Shown here in pieces: positions 12,201 to 24,200 of a stretch of DNA of 64,000 nucleotides. Position 1 is the stretch's first letter; each line of letters starts with the position of its first letter. Where the stretch lies: positions 48,419,228 through 48,483,227 of the forward strand of contig CM055901.1 of the NCBI GenBank assembly GCA_029582155.1, read 5' to 3'. The translations under genes and the position numbers were made by a program. This DNA is from Panopea generosa (lineage: Eukaryota; Mollusca; Bivalvia; Adapedonta; Hiatellidae). The notes beneath the pieces were generated by a model, which was given only the letters and a program-made list of their open reading frames with translations, did no database searches and had not been told where the DNA came from.

Positions 12201-15200
12201 TTTCTTCAAGCAGTCATTAAATTCAGTGGCAACAATATTTGTGTCTTCCTTAGTTTAAGCATTTTTTTGTTGCTAATAACAGTACAGTTACATTACAGAA
12301 GTAGTATAAAAACACATAACATGTAGGCAAAGAGGGTTGGGCCACTAGTTCTATAAACATTAGTTACGACTCATAAAATAGGTTACTAAATTCTAAGTTG
12401 AAATTCAGTAAAGACAGTAAAGACAATGATTTCAATAAAAATGTTCTAAAATTAAGATTTGGAATATAAGAGATGGATAGAATGGAAGTATTTTTAGGCA
12501 GCATTGGAATTAATTTTTTTTAAAGCATTAGTTTTTGTATTTGAAATGTTTGTTAAAACAATCAGTATCCTTTCTGTACCTTTGTTAAAACAACCATTAT
12601 CCTTTTTGTACTTTCGTTTGTTAAAACAACTAGTATCCTTTCTGTACTTTTGTTTGTTAAAACAACCAGTATCCTTTCTGTACTTTTGGTTGTTAAAACA
12701 ACCAGTATCCTTTCTGTACTTTTGTTTGTTAAAACAACCAGTATCCTTTCTGTACTTTTGTTTGTTAAAACAGTATCCTTTCTGTACTTTTGTTTGTTAA
12801 AACAGTATCCTTTCTGTACTTTTGTTTGTTAAAACAACCAGTATCCTTTCTGTACTTTTGTTTGTTAAAACAACCAGTATCCTTTCCATACTTTTGTTTG
12901 TTAAAACAGTATCCTTTCTGTACTTTTGTTTGTTAAAACAACCAGTATCATTTCTGTACTTTTGTTTGTTAAAACAACCAGTATCCTTTCTGTGCTTTTG
13001 TTTGTTAAAACAACCAGTATCCTTTCTGTACTTTTGTTTGTTAAAACAACCAGTATCCTTTCTGTACTTTTGTTTGTTAAAACAACCAGTATCCTTTCTG
13101 TACTTTTGTTTGTTAAAACAACCAGTATCCTTTCTGTACTTTTGAACACTAATCACGCAAGACCTTATAACAAGATGTTATAGAAAAGTTGTTCAGAAGA
13201 GATGAAATTGTTCATTTAAATATCTGTACTTGAAACAAAAAGTTCAGTCATTAAAAAATACATGGTAAATCTCATTAAAGGTACGTTTGAAGCTAAATGT
13301 GTGCTTGGATGTGGATATAGTGTTACAGATGCAGCCAAAATTTGAATATCTATCAACCACACTTAATTAAATTACAAGTTCTGCCCATTTTAAACAATCA
13401 GTTAAAATAAATTATCAATTAAACAGTCAATCCAAAATGCTTTGATGTTCCTCTTTTTTAGGAAATACTAGTTTAAAAAACATTTGTTTTGAGTTAATGT
13501 TCATGCAAAATAAAATCAAAATAAAAGATATAACAATAATATATGCATGTCCCTGTATTGTGTTAATAACGTATTTTATTTTGGAGACCATTGTAACAAA
13601 TGATTTGATTTATTTCACTGTCAATCTTGTTGTGACATTTCAAATAATACAAATGCCTGACTTCAGATATGCAAAGATCAAAGGGAAACCAGTCAAGACT
13701 TATTTTCCTGTTTATTATCTTATCATCACTTGTATTCAGGCATGGTAAAATCTCCAAGCCATTAGAATTTATTGTTTGCTGTTAATTGTTACAAATGCTC
13801 AATGTCATCTGTTTGTTTTTGTTGTAATGCATTGTTTTTTGTAACTGACTAATTCTCTACTTCCTTTGAGAAAATTGTCAACCAAGCTTGTTTTGATAAC
13901 TGATCTGGATTATTAGGTAGATCCATCTGGAACTTTGACAAAAAATTATTAATTATTTCTAAGGGATTAAAAAACACAAACTTTGATTATAACCAAGGAT
14001 ACTGGCTGTAAAGTATCAATGGTAAGTTTTGCTTAAACTGAGATTTATTTTTCCAAAGTAAAGCAATTGATCACAATTTATGAATTGGCTTACTATTTTA
14101 GTGTAAAATATAGAATGATGTTAATTATCATTTTACCTATATACATTTTTTTTCTTAAATAAGCCCGTGTGGTTCCAACTAAGAATAGAATCACTGTCGA
14201 TCTCTGCAGAGGGGTAGGAATCCTCTGAATGGGTGTCATGTTCATTTTATCATTTTTTGTCATGTTCACTATTGTGGTTAAATTATCAACCCCTGTGTGG
14301 TTCCAGGGAGACATGAGTGATGGCAAGAATAGGATCACTGTGGCTTATGCATGTCGTAAGAAGCGACAAATTGAGTAATACCATAGAATTTGCTGAAACT
14401 CTGCAATTCTGCAGGTATCAAGGTTCTAAGTTCATTCTGCATATTCATTTGTTGATGTATTTTTTTTTAATCAAAGTGAAAAATGAATTTTGATTGGCTA
14501 ATTAAAGAGTAACGAAATCTAGACTGGTGTACTGCATAACTTTGTCAAAACGTAGGTAAAATGTTTTGATGTGATGTATAGTGTGTTGGAGACAGTAAAA
14601 CTTGGAAGTTTAAAATGGGTGTTATTTTTAAATAATTTTTATGTTTGTGTATTTGGATTAAATTTTAATTAATTAAATACCACCATGCACAAAATTTTAA
14701 TTGATAAATTACCACCTTGCACTAAATAAAAAAAAAAATAGGTTAAAATCCCCTTTCTTCTTTTCTCTTGTTGTAACACTTTGCAGAATTACCAGTCAGG
14801 GTGTTTGCCTACTTTCTTTGAAGACCGCCGACATAACACTTTTGATGTAATGCCGATGAGCAAGTGATTACGTCACAGTTTTCCAAAGATCGAGAATTAA
14901 ATAAAGGGGCATTATAGAATAACAAACAAACAAAAAATTAAAAAGTTATAAAAGGTCAGTGTTTGTTTGTAACTGGTTGTCTTCTAAAATTGTTATTTGT
15001 TAAAAATAGAATTACTATAAAACCGATACAATCCGTAAATATTTATAACTACACATGACTAAATTTATGTACAGAATGAACACACTGTCCCTTTCACCAA
15101 CACCATGTGTCAATGTCTGATGACATCATTCAGACAGTGAAACAAACATTATTGCACCAAGTGGGCATCTTGGGAATTTTTGATGGAAGGATATCTGACA

Positions 15201-18200
15201 AAGGAATTTCATAGATGTAATGTACATAAATGTCCTTGAACGTGTCAGACACGTTTATGTCATTTCAATTTAAACGCTGTTGTCAGATTTCTAGTCTATT
15301 CGTAAATGTGGAAGAAATATATAAAAAAATGGATTAAAGTTAATTAAGTCAACAATGATAAACCGGTATGGAAATTTTATTTTAATTTCAAATGCTATAT
15401 ATATTTTGTTTATGGTAGTATGTATCATTGCACTTTTTTTATGAAAACACCAACCAGTCATAACATTTTAATTATACTGCCGTCAGACCCACTATCAAAC
15501 CCTCAAAACCCTCAAAATCATCTCCTTCCAAGCAACGACAGCACGTTCTAAACCCTTTCTCACCAACGAGTAGCCTAATTAAATAAGGCGTGAAAGGACA
15601 GCTTTTTTATTATTTGGATATCTGATCTGCTGTCTCAGGAGACGCAGAATAAAAATCTTTAAAAGGCTCCATAGAGACGTGCAATATGTCGCACTAACCA
15701 ACAAGGTTCTGAACACCTACATACACATGTCACTATTGAACTTGACAAATGGTATTCGCGCTTTTTAATTCAAGATCAAAGAGATGTAAATTAGTTTCAG
15801 TTAGCACTCTGATAATCCGACAGCAGTAAAGGACAAAGGAAGTACAAGTGGGCAGAGTCAAATTAGCATTGCCGAACACCTGCACAATATATTTTGTTCT
15901 CCCAAAGTTTTAATTTTTTTTTGTTATATTCTAATCAGTAAACCGATAACAATTATTCATAATTGTAAAAAAAAAGCAAAACATAATTGTAAAATATAGT
16001 ATTAAATATATATTACATTTAACACCATTACAATTATCCCATTAAACGGCGAGCATAAAAAAAAAGCAAATTTAACAGAATTTGAATATTTGCACCAGTC
16101 TAGTGAATAAATAGAAGGCTTCCAGTTTAGCGAAAGGTTTTGTTGTTTTCCCATTTGGAAGTTACAGAATACACAATAATACCAAAAAGGGTTTATAAAC
16201 TTTGTTTATTAAATAGAAATCATAAAATATAAAGCATGTAAGACATGTTTAAAACTTCGTGTGCTTTTTGCACTATGTTCAAGAGGATAGTCATCAGAAA
16301 TACTGTTCTCGGCTGGCCTTTGTTAACGATCGCGAAACCTGAAAAATAAAATTATTTTTTCTGTAACTAAGTATAAAACGCACCCCTGTTTCAGACCTTA
16401 AAAACTTTATGGTAATGCAAAAATTGAAATGATTCCTCAGGTATGGGAAAATATCAAAATACATGATACTAATTTTGTAATGTATTTATATTGTAAACAT
16501 ATTTATATTAAAAGAGTTGGTAAACATGTGTCATTATTTTCATAAAAATATGTCTCCTGGAGTAAATTTGCAGGTAGTCAGTAACGTTGCATATCTGCAA
16601 TTATGTGGAGATTCGAGACTATAAAATGGAGACCTGTATAAGGGTTAATCAATGTTGCTAAAACTTGGTCAAGTACATGACCATATTCCCACTTCTGTTT
16701 CATCTTTGGCTTATAGCAAATTAACCAGACATAATCGAGGACAAAATCCCACCTGGACAAAAACCCAACCAGTGATTTTAACTTAGGCGAACAAAAACCC
16801 ACCCTAATTATTTTCCAGGTGGACAAAAACCCACCCTATATAATTTGTAGGCGGACGAAAACTCACCTGTGACAAAAATTTCAAGGCTGATGAAAACCCA
16901 CCTGTCATAATAAATGATTATTTTTGTTGGTATATTAATTGCATTTTTTTCATTTAAATGGGGGAATAAAAGTTGATAATACAGTAAAGTTAAATTCTTT
17001 TATCAGATTCTTCATTTCTCTAATTATTTGATACCATTAAAAATATCTTTAATTGGATAATTTCATCCCATTGATAAGAGTTAACATTGATTAAATTAAT
17101 TCAACAAAAAAATTAATCACTCAAATTAATTGCTCAATTAAAGACTTTTCGAGTAGATATAGTGAATATCTAGCTGTTTGTCTTGTGATTACATTCATGT
17201 ATTATTTGGTAATAGTAAAATTTTGTATACAGTTTGCATTCCATACCATTGAAAATATCTTTAATTGGATCCCATTTTATCATCATCAGCCTTTATTCTT
17301 CTTTGTCATGTTATGCAATTAGAAAAATAAAAAATGTTGAATAAAATGTCTTTATTTATTGGCTTTTATTTAGAATAAATGTTATCTATTTCTAATACCG
17401 AAAACTGTTTCAAATGTGAACAAAACGAAGTAATATATATTGACAGTATAACTCTTATATATATACATAGTAATATATAAACAGGTGTTTTTTTTCCGTC
17501 TACAAATAATATAGAGCGGGTTTTTGTCCACCTGGAAAATAATTAGGGTGGGTTTATGTCCACCTATGTAAAAATCACTGGGTGGATTTTTGTCCGGTGG
17601 GTTTTTGTCTGTCTTCCGATTAGAATGTTTAACATAATCATGAAAACCAAAGGTCACATGCACCAATGAAATTTTATCTCCATCCTTCACATAAAATGGT
17701 TTGTTTAGGACTGTTTACATTTAAATGTTGGAAATCGCTGAAAGAATATACTGAAAGTTCCATTACAAATCTAAAGGGCAGAGAAACTGCATATGCCTAT
17801 GTAGTATACATAAATGTAATTGTATTGCATTTACTTTACCAGGAGATGGATGTTTGCACTATCCGCAATTCCAGCTGTGATACAGGGGGTGGGGATGTTT
17901 TTACTTCCACCCAGTCCGCGATATCTTATGTTAAAGAAAAAAGAGTTAGCAGCAGAGGGTGTATTACAAAAGTTACGAGGAACAACCCGGGTTGATAAAG
18001 AATTAAGTGGAATCAGAGTGTCTATAGCTTCAGAAAAGGTATGAAAGTAATATTGCTGTACTTGTTTACATCAGAAAAGGTATTAATGTAATATTGCTGT
18101 ACTTGTTTATGCAGAAAAGGTATGAAAGTAATATTGCTGTACTTGTTTATGTCAGAAAAGGTATTAATGTAATATTGCTGTACTTGTTTACGTCAGAAAA

Positions 18201-21200
18201 GGTATTAATGTAATATTGCTGTACTTGTTTATGTCAGAAAAGGTATTAATGTAATATTGCTGTACTTGTTTATGTCAGAAAAGGTATTAATGTAATATTG
18301 CTTTACTTGTTTACGTCAGAAAAGGTATTAATGTAATATTGCTGTACTTGTTTACATCAGAAAAGGTAGGAAAGTTATATTGCTGTACTTGTTTAAGTCA
18401 GAAAAGGTAGGAAAGTAATATTTCTGTACTTGTTTACATCAGAAAAGGTAGGAATGTAATAATGCTGTACTTGTTTACATCAGAAAAGGTATTAATATTG
18501 CTGTACTTGTTTACATTAGAAAAGGTATGAAAGTAATATTGCTGTACTTGTTTACATCAGAAAGGTATTAAAATAATATTGTTGTACTTGTTTACATCAG
18601 AAAAGGTATTTAAGTAATATAGCTGTACTTGTTTACATCAGAAAAGGTATTAAAGAAATATTGATGTACTTATTTACATCAGAAAAGGTATGAAAGTAAT
18701 ATTGATGTACTTGTTTGCATATATTTTATATATATTTATACAATGAAAATCAAAAGATTTGTAAGCAGTATTCTGATAATTTATTTACACTAGGCAGATT
18801 CAAATCAAAACAAGAATCCCCTAGATGTTTTTTTTTTACTTTTATTTAAACTACCAACTGTTGGTTCATTTATTTACCCTGTAACAGATGTGGTTCAGTG
18901 GTTGAGTATTGTATTCAGAACATTTATTTATTACTATTGATAGGGACTTTTCTAATTGTTTATGTTTTTTATTTATTTTACCGTGCATTTTGTTTTTGAA
19001 AAAAAAATTGTACATAACCTTCAAACTACACTACCTTAAAATCATGGTCAAAATCATGAATAAATTCTTCAAGAGTAATGGCTAATTAATGAAATTTTGT
19101 ATGTCATGTTTTTTTATGAATGCTAGTGATTTTATTGGAAATTGTAACACTAAAAAAATTAGATGGCAAATATTTGGAGAGATGGTATTAATTTAGATAT
19201 CCTTTTTTATTTTTTAATTCGTAAGTATATTTTAGAGGTCCTCTGTGGCCCAAAGGTCCATGGCACCATTTCAAGATCACTTCCCTCTCACAGTTAAAGT
19301 TGTAGGTTTGAGTCTCGTTTGCTCATAAAATTATATGTGAGAAAGTTTGCCAGTTACTTGCGGAAGGAAGGTGGTGCTACTCGGATTCATTCTGGGGACT
19401 TCCTCCACCAATAAAACTGGATATGCCATATATAACCTGAAATGTGATGAAAAAAGAGTTGAACCCCATTAAAAAAAAAATATATATTTAACTTGATTAT
19501 ACTCATATAAAGCTATCAGTTCATGTATGTAAATTTGTCCACTCTGTCCAGATGTGTTGCATGTAATTCCATAGTATATAAGTCATGGTCAACACCAAAT
19601 TTCTTGGTTTGGCAGAGGCCTTGATATTGTATCTATGGTTTACATTGTAGCAAGGCACACTCATTGTAGTCTGGTCTGTACGTTTATGTCTTGGTTATTC
19701 ACAAATAATTATCTCCATATATATATAGAGATAGTAGTGCTGATATTGAGTTCAGCTTATGTTTCACACATTAATCTTTACATATATGGATGTATTGCCA
19801 ATTAGAAATATAAAATCAAGAAGTATTACAACACAAAACTGCATAATTAAAATATATATGTATTTTCATGGAATATTCGTTTAAAAAATATGAGTAAAAA
19901 ATCAAAATACAGATTGAAATTTCTTTAGAATTTCATCTAACATACAGAATTGACTCAAAATAAAAAAAGAAGAAACACTTAAATATTGATAAAAAGAAAG
20001 CATGCAACTGTATGTAGAATAAAGTTTTTAAAAAATCAAAATAAGCATTAATGTCAACATTTTAAATGTTGGCAAGTCACTGAAACAAAAACTGTTGAAA
20101 ACAACCCCATACCTTTATGTTCAGTTACCTTTATGTCTAGTGTTCAATTTTCATATACACATGTACATATTTCAGAACCGTGGTTGTTTAGATTTATGTA
20201 GATCAGAAGATGGTATGAGAGGACGCATGATGGTGGGTGTTGGACTTGTATTCTTTCAGCAGGTATATTTAATGGTTTTATTACTTGGCAAAACTTTATC
20301 ACTCACTTACTCACTCACTCACAAAGGCTTATCAGGTGATTTTATGCCAAAGTGTCTTTCAGTTTTCAGTTTAAAGAACAGTTTTCATCTAAAGCCTTAA
20401 CATTGCCTTAAATGATCAATCAGCCAATGTGTTGACATAATGCATCTAACATACTGACTGATGCACTGTTTCAGTTTACTGGTCAGCCAAATGTTTTGTA
20501 CTACGCACCGACAATATTTGAAGACATTGGATTCCAGTCTGATTCCGCTGCTACCCTGGCAACAGTGGGTTTAGGACTTGTCAAGGTAACACATTCAGAA
20601 TATACCCTATTTAATGTATATTTACAGAATATTATAACGTAATTACATGTTTCATGCAAACTTGACAGTCAAATCTGGTTGTCTCTCCTCTTTAATGATA
20701 TACAATTTGTATATCTGGTTTTAGCACTGTGATATCTCCTTTTCACGTAGCCATATATTTAATATTTTTGTGTTATACCTAATATAATTCTGTTTTACCT
20801 GGCTAACTGTTTGTACCTGGCTAGCTGTTGTACCTGACTGGCTGTTGTACCTTGCTAGCTGTTGTACCTGGCCAGCTGTTGTACCTGACTGGCTGTTGTA
20901 CTTGGCCAGCTGTTGTACCTGGCCAGTTGTTGTACCTGACCACTTGTTGTACCTGGCTAGCTGTTATACTTGACTGGCTGTTGTATCTGGCTAGCTGTTG
21001 TACATGGCCAGCTGTTGTACCTGGCAAGCTGTAATACCTGACTGGCTGTTGTACCTGACTGCTGTTGTACCTAGCTAACTGTTTGTACTTGGCTAGCTGT
21101 TGTTTCTGACTGGCTGTTGTACAAAGCTAGCTGTTGTATCTGGCTAGCTGTTGTACCTGACTGGCTGTTGTACCTGGCTAGCTGTTGTACTTGGCTAGCT

Positions 21201-24200
21201 GTTTGTACCTGGTTAGCTGTTGTACCTGACTGGCTGTTGTATAAAGCTAGCTGATGTACCTGGCTAGCTGTTTTACCCGACTGGCTGTTGTACCTGGCTA
21301 GCTGTTGTACTTGGCTAGCTGTTTGTACCTGGTTAGCTGTTGTACCTGACTGGCTGTTTGTACCTGGCTGGCTGTTGTACCTGACTAGCTGTTGTACCTG
21401 ACTAGTTGTTGTATCTGGCTAGTTGGTTGTACCTGGCTAGCTGTTGTACCTGACTGGCTGTTGTACCTGGCTAGTTGTTGTACCTGGCTATGACCATGTA
21501 CCTAACTATAACTGCTGCATCTATCCAGTTGTTGTCCCTTGCTATGACCATGTTGTATTGAACTTTAACTCTGCTATATCTAGCCAGCTGTTGTACCTTG
21601 CTATGACCATGTTGTACCAAACTGTAACTCTGCTGATTTTAGCCTGTCTTTGGATTTGGCTATGACCATGTTGTACCTTATTATAACTCTGCTGTACCTG
21701 GCTAGCTGTTGTATCTGGCTATGGCCATGTTGTACCAAACTATTAATCTGCGATACCTCATTTACTGCTGTATCTGGTTATGACCAATGTCCATTTTGTA
21801 CCAAACTATAACTCTGCTGTATCTAGCCAGTCATTGTACCTGGCTATGACCATATTTTGCTAAACTATAACTCTGCTGTACCTAGCCAGCTGTTGTATCT
21901 GGCTATGACCATTTTGTACCAAACTATAACTCTGCTGTTTCTAGCCAGTAATTGTACCTGGCTATGACCATGTTGTGCCAAACTATAACTCTGCTGTACC
22001 TAGCCAGCTGTTGTATCTGGCTATGACCATGTTGTACCTAATTAAAACTCTGCTGTACCTGGTTGTGATCATGTTGTACCAATATATATCTTTGCTGTAT
22101 CTAGTCAGCTGTTTACCTTGCTATGACCATGGTGTATCTAACTATAACTCTGCTGTACCTAGCCAGCTGTTGTATCTGACTATGACCATGTTGAACCTAA
22201 CTGTAACCGCTGTATCTATCCAGCTGTTGTACCTGGCTATGACTATGTTGTACATAACTATAACTGCTGTATCTATCCAGCTGTTGTACCTGGCTATAAG
22301 CATGTTAAACCAACTATATCTCTGCTGTATCTAGTCAGCTGTTTACCTTGCTATGACCATGATATATCTAACTATAACTCTGCTGTACCTAGCCAGCTGT
22401 TGTACCTGGTTATAACCATGTTGTACCTAACTGAAACTGCTGTATCTAGCCAGCTGTTGTACTTTGCTATAACCATGTTGTACCTTACTTTAACTGCTGT
22501 ATCTATCCAGCTGTTGTACCTGGCTATGGCCATTTGTACCAAACTATAACTGCTGTATCTATCCAGCTGTTGTACCTGGCTATGGCCATGTTGTACCAAA
22601 CTATAGCTGCTGTATCTATCCAGCTGTTTACCTTGCTATGACCATGGTGTATCTAAGTATAACTCTGCTGTACATAGTCAGCTGTTGTATCAGGCTATGA
22701 CCATGTTGTACCTATCTGTAACTGCTGTATCTAGCCAGCTGTTGTACCTGGCTATAACTATGTTGTACACAACTATAACTCTGATGTACCTAGTCAGCTG
22801 TTGTATCTTGCTACGATCATATTGTACCTAACTATAACTGCTGTATCTAGCCAGCTGTTGTTCCTGGCTATGGCCATGTTGTGCCTTACTATAACTCTGC
22901 TGTACATAGCCAGCTGTTGTATTTGGCTATGACCATGTAAATTAAACTAGGTATACTAACTATGACCAGTCACATAACTATAATTATGTCTGGATTTGAG
23001 GTTCCCAGGTTAACTGTTTGTCTGTTAGCCTTTGATGGCATAAAAAATGATGCTAAATATCCACAATGTAAAACTAATCATGATTGTTGTTGTGTCTACA
23101 GGTGATTATGACAGTGATAGCACTGATGTGTGTGGACAAGTTTGGGAGACGGAAGCTTCTGATCACCGGATCCATCATGATGGGAGTCAGTATATTTACC
23201 CTGGGGGTTGTGTGCCATTTTGAACAAGCTGGGGTGGCGAGCAAATCATGTCTTGATCATAGCAAGTGTAGTCATTCCATTGTACCTCATAATCACTCAT
23301 TTCTTCAAACCTCTTCATTGCCACCAGAAAATATAGCTCCTGCATCAGGGTACACTTTCACAGGATTGCAAAACTCGTCCAATGCTAATGCATGGCAGAA
23401 GAAGAGTGACACTTCAACTAAAAATTATACAGCAAAAAGTCTTTATAGCAATCCTGTAGGAGCAAGCCATGAAAATCCGACTAGCATGAAGCATGAAGAA
23501 AATCCAGATGTGATAAACAAGGGAGTTAATTCTACATCAAATACAGAGAAGGGGAACAACTCTGACAGTGGATCAATGGTTCAGAGAGTTGTGGGTTTTA
23601 TTGCTCTAATGGGTTATGTGGCAGCTTATGGATTTAGTTTTGGTCCAGGTAATAATTTTGTATTTATACTGTTAGCTATATGTATTTGTACTTTTAACTA
23701 GGAAACAGGAATATATATATATATTTTAATAAGAATAAATGAGATTTAACACCATTTTCAACCTATTTCTGGTTATATATGGCATATCCAGTTTTACTGG
23801 TAGAGGAAGACGGAAGAATAAATCTGAGTACAACCATCGTCCTTCCACAAGTAACTGGCAAACTTTCTCACTTAGTTTTTGGAACGAGTGGGACTCGAAC
23901 CTACAACCTCATTAGTGAGGGTTAGTTATATTGAGAAGGCGCCTTAGACCACACTGCCATGGAGAAATCTGGAAATAAATAAAGTCTTGGCTATGAGATA
24001 TTGCAATATTTTATATCAATGTCTAACAGTAAAGCTATTTGTTATATAGTTAAATTGGTAAGTGTTCCTGTTTCTTTCAAGAACCACAAAAAGTAGGTAA
24101 AAAAAGACAGTGTTATTTTTATAGTATTTGTCAGTCAACTAGTTGGTCTATCAGCGGTACTTTTCAGTAGGTCCTGTTTCTTATGATTTCAACTCCTGAA

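Noticed and set aside
12546..13144. Possible CRISPR array
   Set aside because: Units are directly adjoining copies without unique spacers, in a eukaryotic intron.
12797..13156. Long open frames on both strands with 12-residue repeats
   Set aside because: They are translations of the 36-bp minisatellite, whose period is a multiple of three; no start context or splice link supports a protein.
21975..22334. 119-residue open frame
   Set aside because: It lies wholly in the ~59-bp repeat array; its repeating residues follow the repeat unit.
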